NCBI RefSeq assembly: GCF_902729405.1
Contig: NZ_LR746496.1
Location: 3,720,001 to 3,784,000 of the forward strand
Length of the DNA stretch: 64,000 bases
Direction of reading: 5' to 3'
From: Acididesulfobacillus acetoxydans
GTDB taxonomy: Bacteria; Bacillota; Desulfitobacteriia; Desulfitobacteriales; Desulfitobacteriaceae
Position 1 is the first letter of the stretch; each line of letters begins with the position of its first letter. The notes under the pieces are model-generated. The model was given only the letters and a program-made list of their open reading frames with translations. It was not told the origin of the DNA and did no database searches. Below, in pieces: positions 34,719-44,606 of the stretch. Both the position numbers and the translations under genes were made by a program.

Positions 34719-34993
34719 AATCAGCTCCAGCGTGTCGTCCGCGCCCAGTATCCCAAGTCTAATGGCAGCCAGCCGCCTTTCTTAAAGCGTCGTCGGAAAG
34801 CTCCGCCCGCCCATCGCTCATCCTTTATTCATATAATAACAGATCCTGCTCCTAGGCAAAACACCGCCTTCCGGGAATTTGAACCCAGCCGGCGTCTCAT
34901 TTTTCTCCTCCGGCCAACGTCGATTTCTGTTCCTCGAAAGGTCCGGTGAACCACCCTTATGGAAACCCATTACGTCCGTTTAGCCGAAACAGC

Positions 34994-35023
34994 GAAAAAG
35001 CAGATGCTTAACACACCTGCTGT
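34994..35023 (-). terminator. Terminator downstream of the GntP permease gene
   Basis: Minus strand AGCAGGTG...CATCTGCT followed by TTTT. The rest of 34785-35101 holds no gene. Confidence 0.65.
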
Positions 35024-35101
35024 TTCCGTCTGTGCTGGGTCCATCTGTTTTTTCCGACTCATCGACTGGATCAATCGGTAAACTTAGCCCCGGAAAGGAT
35101 T

Positions 35102-36496
35102 CTAGACAAAATGGAGAATACTTTGCAAACCGATGAGCAGGAAGACCGTTCCCGCTTTCATAAGGGTAATAGCAAAGATATCTTTATAAGATTGTTTATG
35201 CGTGAGCCCCGAAATCCCCAAGAGCGTAATGACCGCTCCATTATGCGGCAGGGTGTCAAAACCGCCGGAAGCCATGGCAGCTACCCTGTGCAGCAGTTCC
35301 GGGCTAATCCCTGTCCGGTGGGCCCAAGCCAAATACTCTTTGCCAAAAGTCGCCAAAGCAATGCTCAAACCGCCCGAAGCCGAACCCGTTACGCCCGCCA
35401 GAGTGTTGACCGTCACCGCTTCTGAAAGCAGCGGGCTGCCGCCGTGATTAATCCCCATCAGGGCATGAGCGATCGTCTGAAAGCCCGGCAGAGTCTTGAT
35501 GACATTGCCGTATCCGACTTCTGAAGCGGTATTCAGAACGGCTAACAAGGAGCCGATCGCGCCGGCGTTGATCGCCGTGGCCACATGTCCCTTGATCCGG
35601 CGGGGATTAATAGCCATCGCCAGAATGATCCCGACCAGCAAAGCGATGATCAGGGCCCAGTTGTTCATGACGCCGATAACTCCGCCTTTAGGAATGCTGT
35701 AAGGCGCTTTGGTCACCCAGGAGCTGATGTCCCAATGCGGAAAAACCATCGTTTGCAAAATCAGCGTCATGGCCAGCACCGCGACCAGAGGCAGGGCGGA
35801 TAACCAGGGGTTGGGCAGACTCGTGTCCTCAACCATCTCCGGCTCCTGTTTATGATTCGTTCCGTATCCTTCGCCTTTGGCCTGAGCCGTACGCTTGCGC
35901 CACTCCAGGTAAAATATCCCCGCTACCAAAATGATCACCGCTCCCAGGGTGCCGAAAACCGGAGCCGCGTACAAATTCGTATTAAAAAACTGCATAGGAA
36001 TCGAGTTCTGGATCTGGGGAGTTCCCGGCAGAGCATCCATAGTAAAAGTAAAGGCGCCCAGGGCGATGCTCGCGGGAATGAGGCGTTTGGGGATATCCGC
36101 TTCTTTAAAAATCGAGGCGGCAAAGGGATAGACCGCAAAGGCCACCACGAACAGGCTGACACCGCCATAGGTCAAAATCGCTGCCGACAGTACCACGGCT
36201 AGGATGGCCTGGCGTTTGCCCAGTTTTTGTACAATCACCTTGGCAATCGCTTTCGCCGCCCCCGACTCCTCCATCGCTTTGCCGAAGACGGCTCCGAGGA
36301 GGAAGAATGGGAAATATACTTTAATATAGTCCGCTAAATTCGGCAAAAAGATTTGAGTATACGTAGGCATGATCGCCATGCCGGAGAAAATGGCCGCCAG
36401 AAGTGCGAATACCGGGGCAAAAAATATCACGGAAAAACCCCTGTAGGCCATAAACATCAAGAGTCCAAGGCTAAGCAAAATGCCCAGCACTGCCAT
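35102..36496 (-). CDS. GntP-family proton symporter, probably for a hydroxy/keto acid
   Basis: 464 residues and about 12 hydrophobic helices. Family signatures include VLAVVLSAAILTYGGVSLFV, DALPGTPQIQNSIP, SGGLSIAL and ASGGFDTLPHNGAVITLL. GntP homologues carry gluconate and other hydroxy acids; members encoded with CoA-transferase, SDR and thiolase genes are often 3-hydroxybutyrate or short-chain acid permeases, which is inferred here. GGAGGTG precedes the ATG. It is the last gene of the cluster, followed by a terminator. Confidence 0.88.
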   Translation of the reverse strand: MAVLGILLSLGLLMFMAYRGFSVIFFAPVFALLAAIFSGMAIMPTYTQIFLPNLADYIKVYFPFFLLGAVFGKAMEESGAAKAIAKVIVQKLGKRQAILAVVLSAAILTYGGVSLFVVAFAVYPFAASIFKEADIPKRLIPASIALGAFTFTMDALPGTPQIQNSIPMQFFNTNLYAAPVFGTLGAVIILVAGIFYLEWRKRTAQAKGEGYGTNHKQEPEMVEDTSLPNPWLSALPLVAVLAMTLILQTMVFPHWDISSWVTKAPYSIPKGGVIGVMNNWALIIALLVGIILAMAINPRRIKGHVATAINAGAIGSLLAVLNTASEVGYGNVIKTLPGFQTIAHALMGINHGGSPLLSEAVTVNTLAGVTGSASGGLSIALATFGKEYLAWAHRTGISPELLHRVAAMASGGFDTLPHNGAVITLLGISGLTHKQSYKDIFAITLMKAGTVFLLIGLQSILHFV

Positions 36497-36612
36497 GAAT
36501 CAACACCTCCGAAAATATTTACTCCTTCTCTATCCCTTCCGCCACCCTTGTCACCTTCCGGGTCCCAACCCTCCGCCCGGACAAAGTCTTTCTCTAACCC
36601 TTCTCCAACCTC

Positions 36613-36725
36613 TGTCTAACCCGTGTCTAATCCGTGGTCTAATCCGTGGTCTAATCCGTGGTCTAACCCGTGGTCTAACCTCTTGTCTGACCTCTTGTCT
36701 GGCCTGTACCCCAGCCCGTGTCTAA
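36613..36725. repeat. 12-bp tandem repeat, about eight copies
   Basis: GTCTAATCCGTG repeats with increasing divergence (GTCTAACCCGTG, GTCTAACCTCTT, GTCTGACCTCTT). It occupies the thiolase-GntP gap, upstream of the GntP start. The surrounding 36497-36924 holds no gene. Confidence 0.85.
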
Positions 36726-36924
36726 CCTTTCTGCTACCCTTGTTTAACCCTGTTCGACCCTTCTTCAACTTTTCTTGTCCACTGCTTAACCCGTTTTCTA
36801 TCCTTTTTCCGCCCCTGTCGGCCTCTCCGGTACGGATCGGAGCGCTCTCCGACCCGCACCGGGCCCCTGCGACTGCGCGGCCGGATTTCTTTCCGGCTTC
36901 GCACTTCTTCACACTTCCGGCGGG

Positions 36925-38106
36925 CTAAAGCCTTTCGACCACGAGGGCGATTCCCTGTCCGCCGCCGATACAGAGAGTCGCCAAGCCGCGCTTCACCTCC
37001 CTCTTCTCCATCTCGTGCAAGAGTGTCACTAAAATCCGGGTACCGCTGGCACCGATCGGGTGGCCCAGGGCGATAGCTCCACCATTAACATTGGTTTTAT
37101 CCCCGGCCAGTCTGAGTTCCCGGGCCACTGCCAAAGTCTGAGAAGCAAAAGCCTCATTGGCCTCCACCAAATCGATATCCTCTATCTGCAAACCCGCCTT
37201 CGCCAAAGCCCTGCGGCTGGCCGGAATCGGGCCGGTCCCCATAATCCTCGGATCGACGCCGGCCGAAGCCCAGGAAACGAGGCGGACGAGCGGCTTAATG
37301 CCCAGGCTCTCCGCTTTTTCTCTCGCCATCACCACAACGGCCGCGGCTCCGTCATTGATCCCGGAAGAATTCCCCGCCGTCACGCTGCCGTCTTTCTTAA
37401 AAGCAGGCCGCAGCTTGGCCAAAGCCTCGGCTGTCGTGCCAAAGCGCGGAAACTCATCCTGGACAACAAGAAGCGGCTCTCCTTTCCGTTGCGGCACTGC
37501 CACCGGCACGATCTCGCCGACAAATTTTCCGGCCTTGATCGCCGCCTCCGCCCTCTGCTGACTGGACAGGGCATAATCGTCCTGATCCTGGCGAGAAAAA
37601 CCGAACTGCTCGGCTATATTCTCAGCCGTAATCCCCATATGCACATCGTAAAAGGCGTCCCAGAGCCCCTCGTGAATCATGCTGTCCACCAGGGGGCCGT
37701 CTCCCATGCGGTAGCCGGAGCGCGCCTGGGGCAAAAGGTAAGGGGCTGCCGACATATTTTCCATGCCCCCGGCCACGATCACATCCGCGTCTCCAGCCAG
37801 GATCGCCTGAGCCGCGCTCACCACCGTTTTCAGACCCGAGCCGCAAACTTTGTTAAGCGTCAAAGCTGGCACTTCCTGAGGCAGCCCGGCCCTGACGGCC
37901 GCCTGACGCGCCGGGTTCTGCCCCAGACCCGCCTGCAGCACATTGCCCATAATCACCTCGTCGACCTGCTCCGGCTTAACCCCGGCCCGCCGGAGGGCTT
38001 CCGCGATTACCAGAGCACCAAGTTCAACCGCCGGGACCGATCCCAAAGCCCCTTGAAAGGAACCTACCGCTGTGCGCACCGCACTCGCAATTACTGCTTC
38101 CCGCAT
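36925..38106 (-). CDS. Acetyl-CoA acetyltransferase (thiolase)
   Basis: About 393 residues. The nucleophile Cys is in [19 protein letters not shown]; the C-terminal motifs are [20 protein letters not shown] (His) and [18 protein letters not shown] (second Cys). It cleaves acetoacetyl-CoA to two acetyl-CoA, or the reverse. ATG 38106 follows GTGGAGG; a GTG four codons earlier overlaps that site. It works with the neighbouring CoA-transferase and SDR in short-chain keto/hydroxy-acid use. Confidence 0.95.
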   Translation of the reverse strand: MREAVIASAVRTAVGSFQGALGSVPAVELGALVIAEALRRAGVKPEQVDEVIMGNVLQAGLGQNPARQAAVRAGLPQEVPALTLNKVCGSGLKTVVSAAQAILAGDADVIVAGGMENMSAAPYLLPQARSGYRMGDGPLVDSMIHEGLWDAFYDVHMGITAENIAEQFGFSRQDQDDYALSSQQRAEAAIKAGKFVGEIVPVAVPQRKGEPLLVVQDEFPRFGTTAEALAKLRPAFKKDGSVTAGNSSGINDGAAAVVVMAREKAESLGIKPLVRLVSWASAGVDPRIMGTGPIPASRRALAKAGLQIEDIDLVEANEAFASQTLAVARELRLAGDKTNVNGGAIALGHPIGASGTRILVTLLHEMEKREVKRGLATLCIGGGQGIALVVERL

Positions 38107-38143
38107 TTTTACCTCCACTTGACAACTTTAATTTCTCCGCTGC

Positions 38144-38230
38144 GAGGAACCGGTTGAGAAAGAAAGCACCACACCCTTGTACATCGACTCTTGATCAGGG
38201 CCGGCTTCCCGTTCCAAAAACCGGTTCCTC
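38144..38230. repeat. 12-bp inverted repeat in the thiolase leader
   Basis: GAGGAACCGGTT (38144-38155) and AACCGGTTCCTC (38219-38230) are perfect inverted copies 63 bases apart, between the SDR stop and the thiolase start; they could fold the leader or bind a protein. Confidence 0.55.
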
Positions 38231-38377
38231 AGGGTTGCAAGCTTGCAGTCAACCCTCACTCCGCCGCCATACGCGGCGTTGCTTATTTTCGGCATGAAGC
38301 CTCATCCTGCTGAATCGGAAAGGGCAACGTGCAAAAACTCGCCTAATATCGAGATCTCGAGCAGCCGTCTTAACTCG

Positions 38378-39124
38378 CTAAATCAGAAATCCGCCGTTAA
38401 TGTCGAGCACCGCCCCAGTCACATAAGCTGAGGAGTCAGCCGCAAAGAAGAGAGCCGCCTCAGCGATCTCCTCCGGCTCAGCCAGGCGCCCCGCCGGAAT
38501 CTTGGCGATGAGAGCTTTAAGCTGTTCCTCCGGATACCTGAGCATCATATCGGTCTTCACATAGCCCGGCGCCAAGGCATTACAGGTAATCCCTTTGGTG
38601 GCGTTCTCAGCCGCCGTAACCTTTGTCAGTCCGATCAACCCCGCCTTGGTTGTCGCATAGTAACCGGTTCCGAAAATACCCATGCGCGCCGTGAGAGAAG
38701 ACATATTCACAATCCGCCCGTACCCCTGCTGTCTCATCCCCGGCAACACCGCTTTCGTACAGTTAAAAGGCCCGGTCAAATTGACGGCGACTACCGCCTC
38801 CCAATTCTTACTTTCCGCTTTATGCAAGAGCCCGTCGCGGTTTATCCCCGCATTGTTAACGAGAATGTCAATCCGGCCGAACCGCGCCAGGACCCCAGCC
38901 ACCATTCCCCCGACTTCCGCTTCCCGGCTGACGTCCGCCGGAAAAAACTCTGCTTCCACGCCCAACTGACGGATCTCTTGCACCGTTTGGACGGCTTTCC
39001 CTTCATTGAAAGGAATATCGTTCACCGCGATCTTGGCGCCTTCACGGGCAAAAGCCAACGCAATAGCCCGGCCCAATCCCTGACCGCTCCCTGTAATCAA
39101 GGCAACTCGATTCCCAACCTTCAT
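38378..39124 (-). CDS. Short-chain dehydrogenase (3-oxoacyl / 3-hydroxybutyrate type)
   Basis: About 248 residues of classical SDR: cofactor loop TGSGQGLGRAIALAFA, NNAGINRDG, Ser in NMSSLTARMG, catalytic YATTKAG, and a C terminus VTGAVLDINGGFLI. Sequence style is FabG/PhaB-like, but the cluster (CoA-transferase upstream, thiolase and GntP permease downstream) favours oxidation of a 3-hydroxyacyl compound such as 3-hydroxybutyrate or its CoA ester. ATG 39124 follows AGGGAGG at 11 bases; ATG 39148 is an alternative. Confidence 0.9.
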   Translation of the reverse strand: MKVGNRVALITGSGQGLGRAIALAFAREGAKIAVNDIPFNEGKAVQTVQEIRQLGVEAEFFPADVSREAEVGGMVAGVLARFGRIDILVNNAGINRDGLLHKAESKNWEAVVAVNLTGPFNCTKAVLPGMRQQGYGRIVNMSSLTARMGIFGTGYYATTKAGLIGLTKVTAAENATKGITCNALAPGYVKTDMMLRYPEEQLKALIAKIPAGRLAEPEEIAEAALFFAADSSAYVTGAVLDINGGFLI

Positions 39125-39288
39125 AATCTTTTTAACCTCCCTAATCATCTTGAAATTCCCTTCGAAGTGTAATCGAAGTACCATAAAATTCCTTCCGCTT
39201 CTTCTGCAGGCCACCTGACAGTGCCTTCCGCCGCCCGGCCAGGTTCCGTCTGCCTTTATCCCATAACCCGGCCAAGTTCGGCCTGCCT

Positions 39289-40836
39289 CTATCCCATTAG
39301 CTCAGGCTTGAAAATCCTCTCGTCCATTACCTTTAAATCCGTTGCAACGATGGGTTTGAAACCCATTTGAGAAAGGATATCCCGTTGCAGATCCAGACCG
39401 GGTGCCACTTCGACCAGAACCAGTCCTTCAGCCCTCAGCTCAAAGACCGCGCGCTCGGTCACAAAGAGGACCTTTTGCCCCCGCTTACGCGCATAGTTGC
39501 CGCTGAAGGTAACCTGTTCCACATCCTGAACAAGCTTCGTAATCTTCCCTTCTTTCAGCACGCGCAGGCGACCGTCCTCGATCCGGACCTCACCGCCATT
39601 GGCGGTGAACGTTCCGCAGAAAACTACTTCTTTGGCGTTTTGGGAAATGTTGATAAACCCGCCCGCCCCGGCGATCCGGGACCCAAAACGACTGACGTTG
39701 ACATTTCCTTCCCGGTCCATCTGGGCCATCCCCAGCACGGTCAAGTCCAACCCGCCCCCATCATAGAAATCGAACTGATAAGGCTGGTCGATCACACATT
39801 CCGGGTTAAAGCTGGCCCCAAAACTCATTCCCCCTGCCGGCACGCCCCCGATCGGCCCTGACTCCACGGTAAGGACAAACTCCTGGAGTTTACCCTCCTC
39901 GGCCGCCACGGAAGCGACCCCTTCCGGCATTCCGATCCCCAGGTTGACGATGGCGCCCGGACAAATTTCCCGGAAAGCCCGGCGCGCAATCACCTTGCGC
40001 TCGTCCAAAGGCATGGATTTTAACTGATTCAAGGGCAGGCGCAGCTCCCCGCTGTAAGCCGGATTATACTGCTCGGCAAAAGACTGCATGTGATTCTCGG
40101 GCCGGGAGGCCACGACCACCACATCCACTAAAATCCCCGGGATAACGACCTCGCGCGGATTCAAACTGCCGCGCTGTACCACCCGCTCCACCTGTACGAT
40201 TACCAGACCGCCGCTGTTTCTGGCTGCCTGAGCCGCCGAGAGCGTCTCCAGGGTCAGCGCTTCCCGCGCGAAGGAGATGTTCCCGTCCTCATCGGCATAA
40301 GTGCCGCGCACGAGTGCCACGTCAATCGGAAAAGCGTGATAGAACAAATACTCCCGTCCGCGCACTGTCATGAGCTCCACCAGGTCCTCCTGGGTCACCC
40401 GGTTGAGCTTTCCGCCTCCCCGGCGCGGATCGACAAAGGTTTCCAGGCCGACATGGGTTAAAGTCCCCGGCTTACCGGCAGCAATATCCCGGAAGAGATG
40501 GGTAACCACACCCTGAGGAAAATTATAGGCTTCGATTTTCTCCTCCACCGCCAGTTTTCCCAACTTAGGCGCCAGATTCCAGTGTCCCCCGACCACTCGC
40601 TTGATCAGCCCTTCATATCCGAGATGGTTCATGCCGCGATCTTTACCGTCTCCTTGTCCGGCCGCGTAAACCAGGGAAAGATTGCGGGGACTTCCGCTGC
40701 GCAAAAATCTCTGTTCCAGTGCGACCGTCAATTCCTCGGGATGACCGATACTGACAAAGCCATCGATGGCCACCATACTGCCGTCCTTAATCAGAGCCAC
40801 AGCCTCATCCGCACTGAGAAACTGCTTCCTCTTCAT
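39289..40836 (-). CDS. Acyl-CoA:acetate/acetoacetate CoA-transferase (YdiF type, fused alpha and beta)
   Basis: About 515 residues beginning [20 protein letters not shown]. The alpha-like half is residues 1-270; the beta-like half contains the catalytic Glu in [20 protein letters not shown] and [16 protein letters not shown]. It moves CoA between acetyl-CoA and a short-chain acid, activating the acid. GGAGGGG lies nine bases before the ATG; a 66-codon upstream extension of the frame is not coding, because it crosses the sigma-54 promoter and a terminator. First gene of the cluster. Confidence 0.93.
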   Translation of the reverse strand: MKRKQFLSADEAVALIKDGSMVAIDGFVSIGHPEELTVALEQRFLRSGSPRNLSLVYAAGQGDGKDRGMNHLGYEGLIKRVVGGHWNLAPKLGKLAVEEKIEAYNFPQGVVTHLFRDIAAGKPGTLTHVGLETFVDPRRGGGKLNRVTQEDLVELMTVRGREYLFYHAFPIDVALVRGTYADEDGNISFAREALTLETLSAAQAARNSGGLVIVQVERVVQRGSLNPREVVIPGILVDVVVVASRPENHMQSFAEQYNPAYSGELRLPLNQLKSMPLDERKVIARRAFREICPGAIVNLGIGMPEGVASVAAEEGKLQEFVLTVESGPIGGVPAGGMSFGASFNPECVIDQPYQFDFYDGGGLDLTVLGMAQMDREGNVNVSRFGSRIAGAGGFINISQNAKEVVFCGTFTANGGEVRIEDGRLRVLKEGKITKLVQDVEQVTFSGNYARKRGQKVLFVTERAVFELRAEGLVLVEVAPGLDLQRDILSQMGFKPIVATDLKVMDERIFKPELMG

Positions 40837-40870
40837 GTTGTACTTCCCCTCCAATCTGAAGAGTGATAAT

Positions 40871-40886
40871 TGCAAAACCTGTGCCA
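40871..40886 (-). promoter_or_regulatory. Sigma-54 promoter of the CoA-transferase operon
   Basis: Minus strand TGGCAC-AGGTT-TTGCA, a perfect -24/-12 element with the invariant GG and GC ten bases apart, 35 bases before the start codon. Confidence 0.88.
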
Positions 40887-40893
40887 AGCGCGC

Positions 40894-40925
40894 AAAAAAA
40901 CCCCGAAGTCCCAATCCTTCCGGGT
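40894..40925 (-). terminator. Terminator insulating the sigma-54 promoter
   Basis: Minus strand CCCGGAAG-GATTGGGA-CTTCGGGG followed by seven T; its T-run ends a few bases upstream of the -24 element. Confidence 0.7.
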
Positions 40926-40974
40926 TTGCGGAGTTTTTTCCTAAAATAAGAATAGCTCGTCCTCTTTGAAGAGT

Positions 40975-41072
40975 GTCGCTCGTTCGCGACGTTCGCAAGC
41001 CTGTCCCGCTCAAATAATCTGAAAGATGAGCCATAAATGGCTGCTGTAACTTATTCGCGACATGTCGCGAAT
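40975..41072 (-). promoter_or_regulatory. Upstream activator sites for the enhancer-binding regulator
   Basis: A 20-base perfect palindrome ATTCGCGACATGTCGCGAAT (41053-41072) and a half-matched site GTCGC-6-GCGAC (40975-40990) lie about 90-190 bases upstream of the sigma-54 promoter, the usual distance for enhancer sites. Confidence 0.7.
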
Positions 41073-41272
41073 ACGCGTTACCTATAACCTGCTTCGCTTC
41101 TTATGCCTGTCTTAATTCTTACGGCTGCTGTGAAAAAAGACAGTTTTTATCGTCAGATGGTGGTGCCGCCTGAGCGCCATGGGCATCTACTCTACTTCTT
41201 AAGGCTGCACTTTGCTTCTTACGACCCCTTTGTTTCTCACACCTTTCACACCTGCCCCCGCCGCTTCTCAGA

Positions 41273-41398
41273 GCCGCTTGGCCTTCCCCCGCCCTCAGTC
41301 CTCGCCCCGCAGCGTTCCATCTTACGGCCGCCTCTCGGAACCGCTTGGTTCTCCCCCGCCCTCAGTCCTCGACCCCATAGCGTTCCATCTTACGATAG
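41273..41398. repeat. 68-bp tandem duplication spanning the regulator 3' end
   Basis: CCGCTTGG...CCCCCGCCCTCAGTCCTCG...CGTTCCATCTTACG occurs at 41273 and again at 41341 (period 68). The second copy includes the stop codon and last codons of the sigma-54 regulator; the first is an untranslated duplicate just beyond it. Confidence 0.8.
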
Positions 41399-43158
41399 AG
41401 ATTCGCCCGGTGAATGCCCAGTAATTCCGCCGCCCGAACTTTGTTCCCACCCGTAGCCTTGAGAGCGCGTATGATGGCCGTACGCTCCGCCTCCGCTACC
41501 TCTTGGGCCAAGGGCTGCAGCACGCCCTCACCGCGCCTGTTCTCAAGGTCCTTGAGGTAGAGGGGCAAATCCTCTAAGACAATGGTTTCGCTTTCCGCCA
41601 CATTCACCGCCCGCTCAACCACGTTCTGCAGTTCCCGGACATTACCCGGCCAATGATACTTCAGGAACAGGCTCTCGACCCGGCTCTCCAGCCGTTTCAC
41701 CCGGGAACCCAGTTCCCGTCGAAACTTCTGCAGCAGATAAGCGCTGAGGAGAGGAATATCTCCCTCCCGCTCCCGCAAGGGCGGAACAGTCAGGGTGAAA
41801 ACATTCAACCGGTAATAAAGATCCTGGCGGAACTCCCCGGTTTTCACCATCTGCTCCAGATCTCTGTGCGTGGCAGCGATGACCCGGATATCCAGCTGTT
41901 GCAGGCGGTTGCCGCCCACCCGTTCCACTTCCCTCTCCTGCAAGACACGTAACACTTTCGCCTGCATTGTCAAGGGCAGATCGCCCACCTCATCCAAGAA
42001 GATCGTCCCGCCATGGGCCAGCTCAAATTTGCCCGGTTTGCCTCCCTTTTTCGCTCCTGTGAAAGCCCCTTCCTCATAGCCAAAGAGCTCCGATTCCAAG
42101 AGTTCGGCCGGAATGGCCCCACAATTAACCCGGACAAAAGGAAAAGCCTGCCGGGGGCTGATGGCGTGAATCGAGTGGGCGAAGAGCTCTTTCCCCGTGC
42201 CGCTCTCCCCTCGCAGCAGGACCGTCGACTTGCCCTGAGCCGCTTTTTCCGCCAACTCTTTGGCCCGCACGAGCGGGCGGCTTTGCCCGACGATGTCGCT
42301 CAGAGTATAGCGGACTTTCTGATAATGCTGCTGGTAATGCTGCAGTTCTTTTTCGTAAAACTTCACTTTGTTTTCCAGGAGGTTCAGCTTTTCGGCGAGT
42401 GAACGCAGTTCCTGCACATCCCGAAACATCACCTTGCCGACCGCGCCCACGATTTCCCCGTTTTCCCAGAGGGGAATGCGCATGACCATGGCTTCTTTGC
42501 CCCGGATGTTCATGAGTTCGCCGATTTCGGCTTCCCCTGTCTGCACGACAATGTGCATACGGCTGGTCGGCAAGACTTCGGTAACATGTTTGCCGATCGC
42601 CTCTTCCTGGGTAGTCTCGAGGAAGTTGCAGTACGCTTTCGTAATCCGCGTCACAATACCGTTGCGGTCGATCACGATCACGCCGTCATAAGCGTGTTCG
42701 AAGATGTTTTCCAGATTTGTGAGAATGCTTTGCGTGCTGCCCAGCCGGGACAGCAGTTCTTGCAGCTCGCTCCCATCCTGGAAGACCGCCACCGCCGCCA
42801 CAACCTTGCCGCCGGCATATACCGGCGCCCGGTTGGTAATCATTAGCCTGCCATCGATATACAGCCGGGCGGGCTGCGGTTTCCCGTCTTCCAGAACCTG
42901 CCCCAATTCGGACTCCGGTATGACCTCCCGGATCTGGCGTCCGAGAATGGCGGAAATCCCGCGACCGATAATATCCGCCGCCATCTGATTGCAAAAGATA
43001 ATATTCTGCTCTCGGTCAATGACAATAACGCCGGCGCGGATAGCTTCGAGAACACCCCGGGCCGCGATAGCGCCCGTCGTCGGCACACTCTCACCCTCTC
43101 CATCATACACCCGATACACAAGTTCGCTCAGGTTCTTCTCATTCTTGTCTTTGTTCAT
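41362..43158 (-). CDS. Sigma-54-dependent enhancer-binding regulator with PAS sensors
   Basis: 598 residues. Two PAS-like sensor domains (about 28-135 and 150-260) are followed by the AAA+ domain with Walker A (LLRGESGTGKELFAHSIHAI), the sigma-54 contact loop ELFGYEEGAFTGAKKGG, Walker B (TIFLDEVGDLPL) and the R-finger region. A Fis-type HTH closes the protein (KVRAAELLGIHRANLYRKME). It should activate the sigma-54 promoter 480 bases downstream through the palindromic sites between them. No receiver domain, so the PAS domains probably sense a ligand or redox state directly. Confidence 0.95.
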   Translation of the reverse strand: MNKDKNEKNLSELVYRVYDGEGESVPTTGAIAARGVLEAIRAGVIVIDREQNIIFCNQMAADIIGRGISAILGRQIREVIPESELGQVLEDGKPQPARLYIDGRLMITNRAPVYAGGKVVAAVAVFQDGSELQELLSRLGSTQSILTNLENIFEHAYDGVIVIDRNGIVTRITKAYCNFLETTQEEAIGKHVTEVLPTSRMHIVVQTGEAEIGELMNIRGKEAMVMRIPLWENGEIVGAVGKVMFRDVQELRSLAEKLNLLENKVKFYEKELQHYQQHYQKVRYTLSDIVGQSRPLVRAKELAEKAAQGKSTVLLRGESGTGKELFAHSIHAISPRQAFPFVRVNCGAIPAELLESELFGYEEGAFTGAKKGGKPGKFELAHGGTIFLDEVGDLPLTMQAKVLRVLQEREVERVGGNRLQQLDIRVIAATHRDLEQMVKTGEFRQDLYYRLNVFTLTVPPLREREGDIPLLSAYLLQKFRRELGSRVKRLESRVESLFLKYHWPGNVRELQNVVERAVNVAESETIVLEDLPLYLKDLENRRGEGVLQPLAQEVAEAERTAIIRALKATGGNKVRAAELLGIHRANLYRKMERYGVED

Positions 43159-43264
43159 CCTGGTCGTCCGTTTGTCCTTTCACCCAAATCGTCTTTCTTG
43201 TTCCCGTCTCTACCATTGTACTTCAACCGTGTATCACAAGCAAAAGCCGGGGCCCAAGGAAACC

Positions 43265-43317
43265 GGATGAAGGATGACGCTCCCACACCACAAGAGCGCC
43301 ACTTCCTACATCCGTCA
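43265..43317 (-). terminator. Long hairpin after the esterase gene
   Basis: GGATG.AGGA...CGCTC pairs with GAGCG...TCCT.CATCC around a 12-base loop just beyond the stop. There is no strong T-run, so termination is only suggested. Confidence 0.4.
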
Positions 43318-43325
43318 AGTACATC

Positions 43326-44534
43326 TCAATAGGTCAAAAGGTTGTCGGTCAGACCCTGAGCAAACGCCTCCACACTTTTGTACAAACCCGAAGCGGGTGG
43401 CATCACATTTCGTTCAACCCATTCTTCCAGATAATAAATAGCGGCTTCATAATAAGGGTGAACGCTCTGCTGGTCTCCCTTGCTCCCTTGATACAATCCT
43501 TCAACATGATTTCCCCGGTCAATCTCGTATAACCGGTGCAAATGACCTCTTCCCTGTCCCCAAACCAGGTTAGCATAAGCTTCCGCATGGTACTTGAAGG
43601 GAATTAGACAATCCCAATTCCCGGCAACTGACAGCAGCGGTTTACCAATTGAACCGGTATTAGACAAAGGCCGAATGCGCTCATCCAAATACTCCCTGCG
43701 GTCCTCCCAGGGATAGTGGGTGAGGGGACTGGTTTCCCCAATAAGCCGATCAGACCATTCAGTCTTGAAAGGTTCCCACTCGGGATCAAGATTACGCCCA
43801 TAGAGCCACAACGTCAAAGCCCAATAAGCCCTGTAGTATAGTTCCCAGTAGGGCTCGGACAAAGGGTGTAAGCCGGCATCCAGCAACTTAGAAAAGGCTG
43901 TATCACGTTCGTCTGTGCCACGGTCTCCTCGTAAATTCCGGTATACGGGATATGACTCGACATACTCCGGTATAGTGGTCAAAAAGTGACGGCCCTCAGG
44001 GGCCCAAAGGACCCCCTCCCACTCTACCCCTCCGTCAAAAAGCTGAGGGCATTGTTCTAGCAAACGGCGGGTTATATAACCGCCGTTGCTTATTCCGGAG
44101 ACGTAAACACGCTGCGGAGCCACCTGATAAAACTGTTCCGCCAACTCTGCCGCGACTCTTGCAAGCTGTTCGTAGTTTGTCACCCACTCCGCCATGCTTC
44201 GGTTCGGATTCCTCAAACTGAGTCCGGGGGTACCTTTGTCGGAAGCCGCGTAGGCGTACCCACGTTGAACTACAATGTCGCTCAATATGAAATCAAGACA
44301 ATATTCCGTTCTGACAGCCGCAGTTCCACCAATCATAAGTTTTCCGTTCCATAACGATTTTTCCGGCAATCTGATCAGCGCACGGGCGTTACCGATATGT
44401 CCGGTCCAAACATACCCTGGTATCGCCTTGCGAATCACGGGACGCTTACAGACCAGAGCAGCGGCATCTGAGTTATCGGAATGACTCTTTGTAGTCAAGT
44501 CGGCGACTTTTTGTAGATATGGCAGTAGATACAT
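43326..44534 (-). CDS. Tannase/feruloyl-esterase-like alpha/beta hydrolase
   Basis: 402 residues. The nucleophile elbow is VSGISNGGYITRRL, with an acidic residue in NWDCLIPF and a His in RGNHVEGLY as likely triad partners. WTGHIGNARALIRLPEKSLW and ASDKGTPGL match the tannase/feruloyl-esterase and 3-hydroxybutyrate-oligomer-hydrolase-like family. No signal peptide, so it is cytosolic and probably cleaves an imported ester. It follows the MFS gene in what looks like a two-gene sigma-54-controlled operon. AAGGAG precedes the ATG. Confidence 0.75.
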   Translation of the reverse strand: MYLLPYLQKVADLTTKSHSDNSDAAALVCKRPVIRKAIPGYVWTGHIGNARALIRLPEKSLWNGKLMIGGTAAVRTEYCLDFILSDIVVQRGYAYAASDKGTPGLSLRNPNRSMAEWVTNYEQLARVAAELAEQFYQVAPQRVYVSGISNGGYITRRLLEQCPQLFDGGVEWEGVLWAPEGRHFLTTIPEYVESYPVYRNLRGDRGTDERDTAFSKLLDAGLHPLSEPYWELYYRAYWALTLWLYGRNLDPEWEPFKTEWSDRLIGETSPLTHYPWEDRREYLDERIRPLSNTGSIGKPLLSVAGNWDCLIPFKYHAEAYANLVWGQGRGHLHRLYEIDRGNHVEGLYQGSKGDQQSVHPYYEAAIYYLEEWVERNVMPPASGLYKSVEAFAQGLTDNLLTY

Positions 44535-44606
44535 CCTGTTTACACTCCTTCAATTCAATAACAAGCTGTGTTTTTACTCCGTATTTAAGCCAATATTCTT
44601 AAGGGG

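Noticed and set aside
40837-41034. N-terminal 66-codon extension of the CoA-transferase
   Set aside because: It spans the sigma-54 promoter and a terminator, and the true start has an excellent ribosome-binding site.
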